Counted from the first letter of the stretch, positions 1-12,665 are shown. The stretch: 64,000 bases of DNA from Pratylenchus scribneri (GCA_030063045.1 JAQSEB010000022.1:372001-436000); one strand, 5' to 3'. The notes: generated by a model from the sequence alone, not told the origin. Numbers and translations: made by a program.

Positions 1-342
1 TAATAAATGACAAATAAAAAATAATTTAAATCTAATGACGATTTTGATTGTCATCAAATTCTAGGTATTTAAATTTAAAATTTTTCTGAACTTCAATGAA
101 AATCGAAAAGTGCATTCTTTTATAAAATGGAACTAAAATTATCGGAAAATGAAAAACAGAATTGTTTTATTGCGTGTTTAAAATTCATTAAAAAAAAGTA
201 CAATTTTTTTGTAGATTGGCGAAAAACTTTTTAGGCTCCCACGCAAATATCAAATAATACTGATCAGTGAACACTGATCATCCCTTCATTCATCATTCTA
301 ATTCATCTTTTCCCAATCTATTTGCATTTTAGTTTTACTTTA

Positions 343-716
343 CATTTGAATGTTTTTGTTTTCCCGAACAATTTGTGTTTTTGTTCATCCAAACATTTGA
401 ATGTTTTTGTTTTCCCGAACAATTTGTGTTTTTGTTCATCCAAACATTTGAATGTTTTTGTTTTCCCGAAAATTTGTGTTTTTGTTCATCCAAACATTTG
501 AATGTTTTTGTTTTCCCGAACAATTTGTGTTTTTGTTCATCCAAACATTTGAATGTTTTTGTTTTCCCGAACAATTTGTGTTTTTGTTCATCCAAACATT
601 TGAATGTTTTTGTTTTCCCGAAAATTTGTGTTTTTGTTCATCCAAACATTTAATGTTTTTATTTTCCCGAACAATTTCTATTTTTGTTCATACAAACATT
701 TAAATGTTTTGTCGAG
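343..716. repeat. 51-bp minisatellite, about 7 copies
   Basis: A unit of about 51 bp (CATTTGAATGTTTTTGTTTT then CCCGAACAATTTGTG then TTTTTGTTCATCCAAA) is repeated head to tail. The last copies are degenerate. Long open frames through it are a by-product of the repeat and not genes. It shares the words CAAACATTTG and ACACAAATG with the repeat at 1975-2330, so the two arrays may be related. Confidence 0.9.
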
Positions 717-1052
717 CGAAGCGAGCCTGCACACAACCTTTAAATAATTCCAAAATAGGTGGCCCTAGGGTAGGTCAAACGCACCATCGAAATTATCCCT
801 CGACAACCTTTGCATATTTTCAAAAAATATTGGATGTATTCCTCGAACCAACAAATTCCTTACATCCATTTCTCATAGGCCCCACTTCCTTTTACTTCCA
901 CTAATTTGAAGAAAAAGAAATTATATAATTATTACTGAATGAATTTAATGATTAAAAATGAGAATTCTCCATTTATAATGAGAAAAAAAGGATAAATTAT
1001 GCAGTGTAATACAAAATAGATTAACTGCTTTTACATTATTTCCATTAATTAA
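717..1052. other. Intergenic stretch, nothing recognised
   Basis: This is the AT-rich 3' flank of the first chemoreceptor gene. No credible exon, RNA gene or repeat was seen. Confidence 0.4.
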
Positions 1053-3164
1053 TTAATTATTTTGTGTCGCCGCTTTCACAACAATCACTTCATTACTGGA
1101 TATTGCCATTGGCATTGAAATTGGCACATCATCATTATTCTTATTTTCCCAGCACTTGAATAGAACGGTGACAATTTTTCCAATTTTCCTTCGAAATGGC
1201 CGAAGTGTGAGAAGGCTGACCAATGGATTGACGACGGGTAACCCAAAGGCTAGGAATGTGCCAACTTTGTTGTATGAAAGCAAATCGGATGGATTGAGAA
1301 TTGAGTTCATCATGCCACCCACGAGATTGTTGATGCAGATAAGAAGAGGAAAAATGGCCTGAAATTGATTTAAATTATTTTACATAAATTTATTAATAAT
1401 ATAAAAATATATTTAAAAAAATATTTACCATTATCAAAAGACTCCACGTGATTTCACGATTTCGATTTTTTTGCTGTTCAGTTGCGGAATGATTTCGAAT
1501 AAATTTGAGTGTTTTGTAGCTGCAAAATATGATTAGGCCAAATGCGCCGATATTCATGATCAATTCAAATAAAAGATAGCCAATTCCATTAGACTTAATC
1601 TAAAAATAAATTTGAATTGCTTAAATTTTTAATCTGGCAAAAATTATTTCATTTAATTTCAAGTATTACTCTTTATTATTAAAATATAAATGATACTTGA
1701 TCAAATGATAACATTATTAAAATGTGTAATATGGTTGATTCCACAAACATTCAAACAAAAAATAAAATTTTTTTATTTTTTAAATAGAAAAAGATTATTA
1801 ATACATTTAAATCGGTAGATTATGAGACAAATTATTAGGTACTAAAATTAAACCGATTTGGACTCGCTGATAACTTTCATCTTTTTATAAATTTGTTAAA
1901 AATAGACAAAATTTTGAGTAAATAATTTGAAAATAAAATAAAAAGAAACACAAATAAAATTATTTTAAAACAGTGTTTTGTTAAAACAAATGTTTGGAAA
2001 CACAAATGTTTGGAAAACACACAAATGTTTGGAAAACACACAAAAGTTTCGAAAAACACAAACATTTGGAAAAGACAAATGTTTGCAAAAACACAAATGT
2101 TTAGAAAAAAATGTTTGGAAAACACACAAATGTTTGGAAAAACACAAACATTTGGAAAACACAAATGTTTGGAAAAACACAAATGTTTGCAAAAACACAA
2201 ATGTTTAGAAAAAAATGTTTGGAAAACACAAAATGTTAGGAAAATTAGAAAACACAAATATTAAAAATAACGCAAAATATTTGGAAAAACACAAAATATA
2301 TGGAAAAATAGAAAATAAATTTGTAAGAATAAATATATATTTTTAAATTTTAATCAAAATTATATTTATACTTTTATTTAAAATTTAAAACAAATATTAT
2401 ATTTATTTTTCATTTCTAATTTTAGGATACTCCACGGATGAAATTTATTATAATTGAGATTTACTAACTTTTATTGTCCATGCAAATTTGATGTTTGGTC
2501 GGATTTCGCCAAAAAGCAATTGGCTCAATTCCTCTTGTTCCGTTGAATTCAATATCATTTTTCCTATTATGCTATTGGCAAAAACTCCAAAACCCAGCAT
2601 AAAACAAATTATTGCTGGAATGCTCAGCATCAAAAGATAATGCCAAAATTTGATTTTCATAGATCTATTATAATTGAATTTAAATTTATTTATATTTTTA
2701 AAAATACTTGTTCACAACAAAATATCGATAAAGAAATTGGGCGCTAAATCCGTAACAGCTAAAAAAATAGAGCGTTAACCAAATAGCCACCATAAAAGAT
2801 TGGCAGAATGGTTCAATATTTTCCATCCAGAGACCGTATAAATAACAAATGTTAATGCCTTGATAAACAACGAAAATCTAAAAATATTATTTAAATTTTT
2901 CTCTAATCTTAATTCTAATTTTTAAAACTCTAATCTGATTTTCCACTAAATTTTTCCAAAATAATAACTCACTGGTTGCAAAATTACTGACAAAATCAGA
3001 AATGTCAGATCAACAATGCAAATTTGCAATAGAATTCGTCGAAAATCGCGAAATTCCTTTCTTCGTTCTTTAACGCATAACCAAATTAGCAATGAATTCA
3101 AAGCCAATCCAATAAAGAAGGAAAAATAGGCATTCCATTGCAATAAATCCCTATGAAGTTTCAT
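1053..3164 (-). CDS. Serpentine chemoreceptor (7TM GPCR), five exons, copy A
   Basis: Predicted nematode chemosensory G-protein-coupled receptor in the plasma membrane; the ligand is unknown. On the minus strand the exons are 3164-2973, 2877-2708, 2664-2469, 1599-1429 and 1358-1053. All have GT/AG borders and compatible phases, giving about 344 residues. Exon 1 holds TM1 (NSLLIWLCV) and TM2 (ILLQICIVDLTFLILSVI). The last exon holds TM7 with PVVNPLVSLLTLRPFRRKI, a typical serpentine-receptor end. Short basic loops (KERRKEFRDFRR) follow TM1. The start is the only ATG before TM1. It is a tandem paralogue of the gene at 4120-6184 with the same exon plan. Membership in the Str/Srd/Sri superfamily is likely, but the exact class was not resolved. 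Intron 3 contains a minisatellite. Confidence 0.85.
1975..2330. repeat. Short-unit minisatellite (ACAAATGTTTGGAAAA) in receptor A intron 3
   Basis: There are about 20 imperfect copies of a 15-20 bp unit built on ACACAAATGTTTGGAAAA. The array lies wholly inside the intron between exons 3 and 4 of receptor A. ORFs in it (KHKCLEKN-type) are repeat artefacts. Confidence 0.9.
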
Positions 3165-4119
3165 ATTGTGGAATAGATTAAACTTAAAATATGTAAAAAA
3201 TCTTAAAGAAAAATAAATAAATTTATTTATTTAAATATTTTGACAATTTTAATTGAGTTTTTTGTGATAAAATATTTTTTCAAGAAATCTTTAGAAGCTA
3301 AATACATTTTGTTTACCTTGTTAAATTTCAAATAAAAATAATTTAAATTTCATCACGATTTTTTGACATTGAATTCCAGGTATTTTAATTGTTTATTCAA
3401 ATTCTCTAAAGAAAATGAAAAAGTCCATTTTGCTTTAACAAATTTGTAAAATTCCATTAAATTTTCGGAAATAGAAAAATAAAATTGTTTTATTGCGTGT
3501 TAATAAAAATAACAATTCAAAATTAAGTACAGGGAAAACTAAAAATGTACAATTTTTATAATGATCATTGATCAATGATCAATGCAAAAATTTTTGTAAC
3601 TTTCATGCAAAATTGAGAGGAACCAATTTTTTGCGGGGAGAAAAAATTTGGTGATTATATTTTTAATAATATTATATCTAAAATTTTATATCAATTCTAG
3701 TTTTGCATTGAATTGATTATACCTCATCAATTCTAGTCTTGCATTGAATTGATGTATCTATATCTATATGACATCTTTTCCTTCTAATACTGCTCGTTAC
3801 GACATTTACGGACCGACATTATTTTTGATTATTAAAATAAAAAATTAAATGTTTTAAGGTGTTTATAATAGATAGTATTCGTTTGTCGAATTACTGATCT
3901 TATATGATAATACCATTTGATTCTTCTCGATGAGCTTGAGTACGAATCTACAATCTCTACATTAATTTCACATAAAATTTAAAATTTTGAATGAATTTAA
4001 TTAATTGTTGAAAAATTAGAATACTATATTTATAATAGAATCAGCAAAAACATAAATTATGCAATACAATACAAAAATAGAATAAGTAGTCTTTTCATTA
4101 TCTCGTCTCGATTAATTAA
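3165..4119. other. Intergenic between the two chemoreceptors
   Basis: AT-rich spacer. A small perfect palindrome, ATTGATCAATGATCAAT, lies near 3566. A direct repeat of TCAATTCTAGTTTTGCATTGAATTGAT lies near 3693-3755. No gene was seen. Confidence 0.5.
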
Positions 4120-6184
4120 TTAATTATTTTGTGCCACTGCTTTCACAACAATCACTTCATTACTGGATATTGCCACTGGCAGTGCCACAATTGGTGTCAC
4201 ATCATTTTTCTTCCTTTTCCACTTGAATAGGACGGTGATAATTTTTCCAATTTTCCTACGAAATGGCCGAAGTGTGAGAAGGCTGACCAATGGGTTTACG
4301 ACGGGTAGCCATAGGGAGGACAATATACCGACGATATTGAAAAATAACCCTTCCGAAGGTGTGAGGATTGAGTTAATCACGGCTCCAAACAAATTGTTAA
4401 TGCATATTAAGAGAGGACAAATTGCCTGAAAATTTAATAATTCATTTTTTTAATTTTTCAATAATAAATGGAATAAATATTAATTTAGAAAAAAAAACCC
4501 TAAATCTATCGCATTGAAATAATATTTTTGGAAGTCATATAACTTGGATGTATCTGTTATAAGGGTTGGTAAGTTGAAAAGCATAGAATAAACGCAAATT
4601 TTGGTCAGGGGAAAATTATTTAAGATTTTAGGGAAGACGCTTCGGTTAGGGTCTTACGGATGACGATTCCGAAAATTGATTTAGGGTTTAGGGAGGATGA
4701 TTCCGGGGAATGTTTAAGGGTTTAGGGAGGACGATCCCGGGGACTGTTTTTAAGGATTTAAGGAGAAGATTGCGGGGAATGTTTAATGTTTAGGGAGTAC
4801 ATGGATTTAGGGAAGACGATTACGAAGACTGTTTAAAAAATAAAATTTACCATTATCAGTAGACTCCATGTGATTTGACGATTTCGGACCCGTTCTTGCT
4901 CATCAGATGAGGAATAATTGCGAATAAATCTAAGCATTTTATAGCTGCAAATTATGATCAAACAAAATGCTCCGATGTTGGCGAATAATTCACAAAAAAG
5001 ATAACCAATTCCATCCAAATTTATCTAAAAAATACATTTTACAGGATATTATATAATTTGGCATCTATTACAATAAAATATCAAAAAATTGATATATTTT
5101 TTTGATTATTATTATTATAATTAAAACAAAATTAAATATTTCAAAATATCACTAACTTTTACAGAATATGCTAATTTAATATCAACATTATTTTCACCAA
5201 CAAATTGACTCAAATAATCCCGTTGATTTGAATTTAATATGGTTTTTTCGAAAATATTGTCAACAAAAACCCAAAAACCGAGTATTAAAGAAATTATAGC
5301 TGGAATACTCAGCATCATTAAATAATGCCAAAATTTTATTTGCATAGATCTGTTAAAGAATAAAATATAATGAAATTTTATTAGTAATTTTTACTTGTTT
5401 ACAACAAAATAACGATAGAGGAATTGAACACTGAATCCATAACAACTGAAAAAATATAGGCTAATCCAAATTGACACCATAAGCGATTTAGAGAATGGTT
5501 CAATATTGTCCACCCATTGACCGTATAAATAGCAAATACTAATGCCTTGATAGACGACAAAAATCTGAAATTTAATTGATTTTGATATATCAGAATTCTG
5601 ATTTTCTATAAATCAGAATTTTTCAGTTAAATCCTAAATTTTCAAAATCAAAATTCTGATTTTCGTTAAAAAGAATTCTGATTTAAATAAATAAGAATTT
5701 TTAATTAATCAGAATTCTGATTTACGTAGATAAGAATTAATCAATTAAATCAGAATTCTGATTTACGTAGATCAGAATTAATCAATTAAATCAGAATTCT
5801 GATTTACGTAGATCAGAATTAATCAATTAAATCAGAATTCTGATTTTCGTAGATCAGAATTAATCAATTAAATCAGAATTCTGATTTTCGTAATTCAGAA
5901 TTAATCAATTAAAATCATAATTCTGACTTTCTTTTCACTTTAAATAATATCATAATTTTGATTTTTTATGGAAATTTTTCCCCTAAACTCACTGGTTGCA
6001 AAATTACTGACAAGATCAGAAATGTCAGATCAACAATGCAAATTTGCAATAGAATTCGTCGAAAATCGTGCAATTCCTTTCTTCTTTCTTGAACGCATAG
6101 CCAAAATAACAATGAATTCAAAGCAAATCCAATAAAGAATGAAATAATTGCATTCCATTGCATTAAATTTCCGTCGAATTTCAT
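4120..6184 (-). CDS. Serpentine chemoreceptor (7TM GPCR), five exons, copy B
   Basis: Predicted chemosensory 7TM receptor, paralogous to copy A. Minus-strand exons are 6184-5993, 5564-5395, 5349-5157, 5024-4851 and 4425-4120. Their sizes are 192, 170, 193, 174 and 306 bp, against 192, 170, 196, 171 and 306 bp in copy A, giving about 344 residues with all phases matched. Exon 1 keeps ILLQICIVDLTFLILSVILQP, identical to copy A. The end keeps PVVNPLVSLLTLRPFRRKIG. The middle exons diverge more (for example FEKTILNSNQRDYLSQF against IGKMILNSTEQEELSQL), which is usual for nematode receptor duplicates. No stop or frameshift was seen, so both copies look functional. Introns 1 and 4 carry private tandem repeats. 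Confidence 0.85.
4600..4835. repeat. Degenerate repeats with GGGTTTAGGGAGGACGATTCC words
   Basis: Inside receptor B intron 4, units of about 35-40 bp are repeated with decay. Each carries TTTAGGGA(G/A)GACGATTCC followed by GGGGA(A/C)TGTTTAA. The TTTAGGG words resemble telomere-like simple sequence but are not a pure array. Confidence 0.7.
5585..5935. repeat. About 41-bp tandem repeat in receptor B intron 1
   Basis: A unit of about 41 bp, AATCAGAATTCTGATTTACG then TAGATCAGAATTAATCAATTA, is repeated about eight times with decay at the edges. Each unit includes the palindrome AATCAGAATTCTGATT. Confidence 0.9.
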
Positions 6185-7910
6185 ATTGCTCCAATAAATT
6201 GTAATTTTTTTCTAAATAATTTCTTTAATCTAAAAAAATGTATGAAAAGTTAAATTTGTTGAAATAATTTTTTGAAGAATTTTCGTTACTTTTTATAGGC
6301 ATCGTCTATTTATTCTTTGACGCAAAAATCCCGTTATTTTATTAATAAATTCAATCAAATTAATTTTTATCGAAAAAAAAAATAGTCTTTGGTGGTAACA
6401 TCTGTGACGGAAGAAAAATCAACCACAAACCACAAAATCACAATGTACAAATTAATTATTTATTCAAATATTTATTTACTCGAAAAATGAAAATAATGTA
6501 TCGAAGATTATCACAAAAAACATCTGTTCACAATTCTATAAAAATGAATAATATTAAAACTGAGTAATTCAAAATAACAAAAAAAATGTTGGATTTTTTG
6601 CTTTAAGACCTAAGTAAGTTAGTTTGTTTTTCTTTAAAATCAGATTAATTTTTCACAGAATTTCTCTGTTTTATTATTAAATAAGTAGGTAAAAATTTAA
6701 TTGGCTATAATTTAAAAAAAATAAATATTTTTAGACTGACATTTTTATTGATAAGTTTTTTTAATGGAATTTCAACATAAAATTAAATTAAAATTTAAAA
6801 ATATAGTTTTTTTAATATAAGATTAATTTAAAATTTCCAATAATATTTTAAATGGATAATAACAAATAAATTTGTTTGTAATTACCTAAAACCAAATGGG
6901 CAAATTCTTTGGCCTAATTAAAATATGATCAAACCGTTGATTTGACATCAAAAAAAAAGTCAAATCGTCGATTTGGTGATATGATAAAGAATTAGTCCAT
7001 TTAATATTGAAAATTTTATGTCCTTTCTAGTTTGTATAAAAAGGAATAAAAAAATCCAAGTACATGGCACAAGTTGTTGAATTTGACTTTAGACAGCATG
7101 GATATGGATATGAATGAGTGGTAATTGAACATTGGAGTGAAAAATGTACGGCTTGCATCATTAATTTAATTATTTTCTGATTTTATTATGTTTAAATTTG
7201 TTTTTCCCAATTCTTTTCCCAATTCTCGGAATTACTATTTTGTGACAGAGAGACAAATTTTTTGGAATTGAAAATTTCCATTTTCAATGAATGCTTGATC
7301 TTTTTAATCAAATTTTAAATCTCTATTTTAATTGAATTTTTCCTTTTAGATTTAGGCGACAAATATTGTCGTCATCTGAATAAATTATTCTTGGAAAAAC
7401 CTGAGAATTGACGGACTTAATAATTATTATTTGGTTAGTAATTTTTCCTATTTGTTAATAAAATTTTGTTTATTTAATGTAAAATTTAATCGAATAAAAT
7501 GAATTTTTAGTATAAATATAAATTTGGAAAGTTTATTAACATTTTAAAACCTTGGCTTATTAGGAAGAATTAATAGGGGGAAAAATTAGTGAATTTAATT
7601 GAAAATTAGAAAAATTAGGAAGAAGTGAATGCCATTGGAAATGTTCATAATGAAGAAATGGCAGAAAATTCATTTCATTTATTATGACTGACAAGACACA
7701 TTTAAAAATTACATATTTTTTTAATTTTAAAATTTCAGTTGAAATTCTTTCTCAATGCTTAGAATAAATTTATTTTTCGGTGGTTTTATAATTTCAAAAT
7801 TCAAATGTCAAGTAATCTAAAATTAATAGAATTTTTTTAAATCCTAAATCAAAAAATGTTTAGAAATGCTGCTGAATTTTCTAGAATTCTTTACTTTTGT
7901 TAGTAAATTT
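6185..7910. other. Gene-free AT-rich stretch
   Basis: No exon with coding character was found on either strand. An imperfect small inverted repeat (AAACCGTTGATTTGACATC against AAGTCAAATCGTCGATTTGG) lies near 6930-6975. Confidence 0.4.
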
Positions 7911-7918
7911 GAAAAATT

Positions 7919-8500
7919 GGCAATCCTAAAGAATCTGGCCCCCCAAATTTTTTTTTGCATTTTCTAGGGTAAAAAATGATGCAAAATTCGAATAAGACAT
8001 CCTTTTCGCCATATCTTGCCATCTTGGTAAGATAATGCCTACTTTAACCAAGAAAAAGCATAGGGGGGACCAAGGGCATTTTTGGTGAAAATTTTTACAT
8101 AGCCAAATAATAGCTTATTCGATGCAGATCGTCGAGAGGAATCGAATGATACCATTTTTATAAGATAATATTGCATTTTACACATATTAGAGGTCCAAAT
8201 ACCTTACCAAGACAAATCATTCTTTTGATCATAACTTACCTACATTGCAATATTATTAAATAAAAATGGTATCATTCGATTCCTCTCGACGATCTGCATC
8301 GAATAAGCTATTATTTGGCTATGTAAAAAGTTTCACCAAAAATGCCCTTGGTCCCCCCTATGCTTTTTCTTGGTAAAAGTCGGCATTATCTTACCAAGAT
8401 GGCAAGATATGGCGAAAAGGATGTCATATTCGAATTCTGCATCATTTTTTACCCTAGAAAATGCAAAAAAATTTGGGGGGCCGGATTCTTTAGGATTGCC
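7919..8500. mobile_element. Foldback/MITE, long inverted repeats, 8-bp target duplication
   Basis: Two arms of about 240 bp (7919-8164 and 8265-8500) are near-perfect reverse complements. They start GGCAATCCTAAAGAATC and end GATTCTTTAGGATTGCC. The element is flanked by the exact direct repeat GAAAAATT at 7911-7918 and 8501-8508. An 8-bp duplication fits a hAT-type transposase supplied in trans. There is no coding capacity. Confidence 0.88.
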
Positions 8501-8629
8501 GAAAAATTAATTTAATGGATATTTCATGACCAACTTTTTTTATCTATAAAATATCAAATTGAATTCATTTATTTTTAGAGATTATTTTGTGGTCCTTCTT
8601 CCAAGTACACAGATTATTTCTTCAATTGT

Positions 8630-10283
8630 TCATCTAATTTTTCGATGAATTTGTGGAGTTGTGGTTGCCTTCACGGCTGGTTGATTCCAATAGTAACGGG
8701 CCCAATAGCTGAATGGATAGTCCCAATGCTTTTTGGCATGAAAATCCTTGTAATTTGAGATATTGGTGGCCTGCAAAATTATTTAATTATTATTATTTAA
8801 ATTATATTGTAATTTTTGAACTTTTTTTGACAGTTTACATTTTGTTAAATTTGAAATTTTTGGAAAAAAATTTAAAATTAATTAAAAAATCTTTTTTGGT
8901 TAAATAGTGGTCTCATTTTGTCCAAAATTTATGGTATTATACTGTAATTTTTGAAACGTTTATCGTTTAATTTAAATTTATAAAATTTTCAAAAAATATT
9001 TAAAATTGGTTAAAAATTTTTTTTTGTAATTAGAAAGGTTAATAAGCATGAATTTGGTTCAATTTTGTCCGATGATTAATGACAATTTTTGATAAGGCCA
9101 ATGCCAACATTTTTATCATTGGAGATAGGTCACATTTTTGGTAAATGTTGGCATTTTGCCACTTACCAAAAATGGCCATTGTCCAAAATACGACTAAGAA
9201 TAGGGTCAAATTCGATTTAAAAATTTAAAAAAAAAATTTAAAATCGATATTCAAATTATAATTTTTTTTAATTATTTTTTTATCAAGAAAAATATTTTAC
9301 CTTTTTCTCCCAGGAATTAATGCCAGCACAATGTGAATATCTTGTTGGCCAGTAAACGTTGCGCTGAATATTCATTTATTTTTTTCCAAAAAAATTTTTA
9401 TCACTTACTGGATCGCCAAAATACGTTTTGTCCTTGTTGAAGTCCGGTTTTGTGTTGCTATAGTAATAGGCCCAGCTGGGCCCAACCGGTCCTTTGCCTC
9501 CATATGGCATCACATCCAAAACTGGGGTCGAATAGCTGCTACTGGCCGAACGTGTTTGACGAATCTGTAATCATAGGGAACAGATTTTTAGGTTTTGAAA
9601 TAATAGATTTTACGAGAAAATCATAAAAATAATGTTTTTTAACATAAATTGTTTTATATTTTTGATGTAATTTTTTCCGATTTTGAGATTTTTATGGAAA
9701 TTCAGATTTAAAAATACAAAAAAATATGTAAAAAATTATCCAGGCTCTCGAAAATTATTTAATTTGGTAAAAATCTAAGTAGTCAATTTTACCATTTTTG
9801 GCTAGTAAAATCCGGTGAGAAGAAATTTCCAGTTGCGTATTAATTCATCCATAAAATCATTGAATTTAAAATTTTATGTCCTGAAAAATTGTACATTTTG
9901 AGGTCATATAACTGGCGATTGGCCATTCTAGGACTTGGGTGGGCCTATGCTAAATAGATATTCAAATTCAGAGGATAGGGTTTATTAGAAAATAGATTTA
10001 TTAGTTAAGGATAGCCAAAAATTCGATTTTTTTTTAATAAAAAATGTTTTGAATAAATTCATTGATTTTTAACATGACTAAAAAAGCTCGGGCTAAAATT
10101 TTTCAAGGTGCTAAAATCACAAAATCTATCAAATGTTTAATTAAATAATATTATAATTATAAATGCTTATTTTACCATTCCCAATGGCAATGGCTTGATT
10201 TCAACGGAATTTGAGCGCAACACGGCAGGCAAACAATATCGACGCGGCCGAAAACCGATTGCGCACGAATCGGGCACATCCAT
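8630..10283 (-). CDS. Small Trp/Tyr-rich protein of unknown function, four exons
   Basis: I do not recognise this family. Minus-strand exons are 10283-10176, 9564-9409, 9363-9301 and 8770-8630. All are bounded by GT/AG and all are in phase 0 (36, 52, 21 and 46 codons plus TGA), giving 155 residues. Exon 1 begins MDVPDSCAIGFRPRRYC. Exon 2 is rich in Ser, Gly and Tyr and holds YGGKGPVGPSWAYYYSN. Exon 3 holds RNVYWPTRYSHCAGINSWEKK. Exon 4 has HWDYPFSYWARYYWNQPA. There is no signal peptide or transmembrane segment. The dense aromatic motifs and clean phasing argue for a real conserved gene, perhaps a structural or filament-associated protein, but that is a guess. A palindromic element lies just upstream. 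Confidence 0.75.
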
Positions 10284-10335
10284 TTTTTTTATTATATTTT
10301 GGAAAATTTAATTAATAATTTAAAAAATAGTATTA

Positions 10336-10680
10336 CGACACTTGCGGACCCAAACTTGCGGACCAAACGGTCTGGCACCGATGGTGATAAAGCTGTTGTG
10401 GAATTGTTTATGGCATATTATAAGGCATAAAATTAGCTACAAAATGACATCAAAAACATTGCCCAATGTTGAATATTCACCGAGTTAGGGGCAAAAACAG
10501 CCAAAAAACAATTTTAATTAAACCAACGGTTTTTGGCCATAACTCGTTGAATATTTAACATTGGCCAATGCTTTTGTTGTCATTTTGTAGTAGCTAATTA
10601 AATGCCTAATAAAATTATATAAACAATTCAACAATAACTTTACCATAATCGGCGCCAGATCGTTTCGTCCGCAAGTGTCG
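10336..10680. mobile_element. Palindromic MITE-like element
   Basis: The ends are inverted copies. The left end reads CGACACTTGCGGAC and continues to AAACGGTCTGGCACCGAT. The right end reads ATCGGCGCCAGATCGTTTCG then TCCGCAAGTGTCG. The interior is also loosely inverted (GCCATAACTCGTTGAATATT). No clear target duplication was found, so the borders are approximate. Confidence 0.65.
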
Positions 10681-11695
10681 GCCAACCGAAAAAATATATA
10701 TTAATTAAATTTGATAAAAATATCAAAATTTATTCCTTATTTCCTTAATAAAGGATTACAATGAAAAAGTGTATTTGAATGCGGAAGCAATGGAATAAGT
10801 TCGTTCATGCCAAATGTCAAGGGTTAAAGGCTTAAAGGTGGTGGCGAAATCGGTGAAATGTGTTGCTGTTGGTTTTTTTTTTTGTTGGCTCAACACAGCA
10901 ACAGCAGAGGCTGTCTTCCATTCCAATCCTCCAAATTTTATTGTTAATCGAATTCACCCCAACCCATTGGAGCACCTGGTTCCAACTTTTATTTATTTTT
11001 TCTTTTCATTATATCCAATTTCTTGATCCCAGCTGCTGTTTTCAATATCAAAGAAATTTTATTAAGTTCTATTCTCTAATTCTCTTTCTTCTATCGTCCA
11101 TTTTATTCTTTTACCTCGAGATCGAGATTGAGACCAACACATTTCGTGGCCAATTGATTGGAAGAAGTGAGCAAAATTCTCTCTTTTCAAATAAAATTTG
11201 AAATTTGTTTGAACACAAATAATATTGGAAGAGTGAAAAAATTGGGAAATATTATGGAGGGACTTCTTGTTCTCTTTTACATCTGATCTGATGACTGTTG
11301 AGCTTATTCTTTTATTGCTGTGCAAATTCTTTACAAAATACAATTTTTTTTGGTTCTCTACAAAAAATTCAAAATATTTAAAAAAAAAAAATAAAATACT
11401 AAAAAATAATGAAAAAAAAATGCATTTGTTAGAGATTCCAAAAATTTTTTTAATTTTCTGAAAATGCGTTTTTCCATTCAAACATATTACGGAATGTATT
11501 TTCGATTGGAGTCCGTCCCGAAATGTTGCTGCTACGTCGTTCCTCAAAAAAAAGCAAAAATAAAAATTTTGTAAATGATTTGTAATTTGATTATTTTCAA
11601 TGCATGAAATTATAATTATGTAAAATAATGAAATATAAAATTATAAATCAACAGATAGATTACATTTAAAATTGCGGGTCGAACACCTCAATGTA
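10681..11695. other. Gene-free stretch upstream of the LTR element
   Basis: Low-complexity A/T sequence. Two open frames of more than 110 codons lie here, but they are homopolymer-rich (Phe/Lys/Asn), have no splice partners and show no domain. Confidence 0.4.
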
Positions 11696-11700
11696 AGCAT

Positions 11701-12663
11701 TGTCGCTACTCAAGCGAATTGTGTGATTGGGGAATGAATGGATTAACCCCCCCCCCCCCCCCCATGCCTCATTGAGGCCCAATCCTCCTGGGGGCCTTTT
11801 CCCTCTATGGCCATATCCCCTTCCTTCCATTTGGCCATAGGAAGAGCCTTCTCTTCCTTCCGCAATTTAACATTGCCCCGCCTCTCCATGTCCATCATTG
11901 GCTGATCTGCCACCTCCCCCGGGGGTTTAAAAACCCTGGCCCCTCCCCCATCAGTCAGTCGAATCCACTTCAGTCTGTTCTACCCAGTCTCCGTCCCACC
12001 CGTTCCAGTTTGGCCCCCAGCGCTCCCCCCCCTCCTCCTCTTCTGGCCACTTTGGCTGCGCCTCCTTTCCTGCTGGAATTTGCCAATGCCGCCGCTGCAT
12101 TTTCCCCTCGATTTTCCCCCTCTCATCCACACATGTTTTTCCCCCATTTTCACATTTCCACATTTTATTCGCCGCCAATAAAATCTGTATTTAATTTGTG
12201 TATTTTGGAAATGGGGAAGTAAATTGAGTTTGTCTTCTTAGGAGGGTGGGGTTAATCCGCCATTTTTGGCCCCAGCCGTCGTTTCTTCCTTCCAGGGCCG
12301 GTCAGCTTGCCCAACTGTCGATTCCCGGGCATCGGCAATTCCCACCGATCGCCCCCAGCCATTTCTGGCATTTCCCCTTTTTCTTCCCAATCTCATTTTC
12401 TCCCTTCCCTTTCCTTCCCCCATCCTTTCCAAATCCTTTCTACCGAAATGGCCTCATCCCCAGCCGCCAATTTGGCCCCAATCCTGGCCTCGGGTCCCAG
12501 TCCCCTCCAAATGACTGGGTGGAGCCCCATACACCCCCTTTGGTCTTAATCCGGCATCCATGGCGCCTCCGGTCCCCATCCGAGGCAGGGGAGAATCCCG
12601 GACCTCCCGGCCGGCGGGATTTGGCCAACACCTCCCCAATCACATTTTGGCCCCGGAGCGACA
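11701..12663 (+). repeat. 5' LTR
   Basis: It starts TGTCGCTACTCAAGCG and ends GGAGCGACA. A TATA-like TTTAAAAA lies at 11927-11934, followed by an initiator-like TCAGTC near 11950. The AATAAA polyadenylation signal is at 12177-12182. This gives U3 of about 250 bp, R of about 250 bp and U5 of about 460 bp (estimates). Confidence 0.92.
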
Positions 12664-12665
12664 AA

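Noticed and set aside
335..703. Overlapping 60-92 aa ORFs on both strands with KHKxxGKxKxFKC-like repeats
   Set aside because: They exist only because the 51-bp minisatellite has no stop in several frames. The protein repeat equals the DNA repeat.
1877..2264. ORFs of 76-126 aa rich in Phe/Cys/Val or Lys/His/Asn
   Set aside because: They read through the short-unit satellite in a receptor intron and have no independent support.
4600..4835. Interstitial telomere repeat
   Set aside because: TTTAGGG words are embedded in a longer degenerate unit with GACGATTCC; there is no pure telomeric array.
11062..11547. 161-aa minus-strand ORF before the LTR element
   Set aside because: Low-complexity Phe/Lys/Asn composition from A/T runs; no domain, no splice partners.
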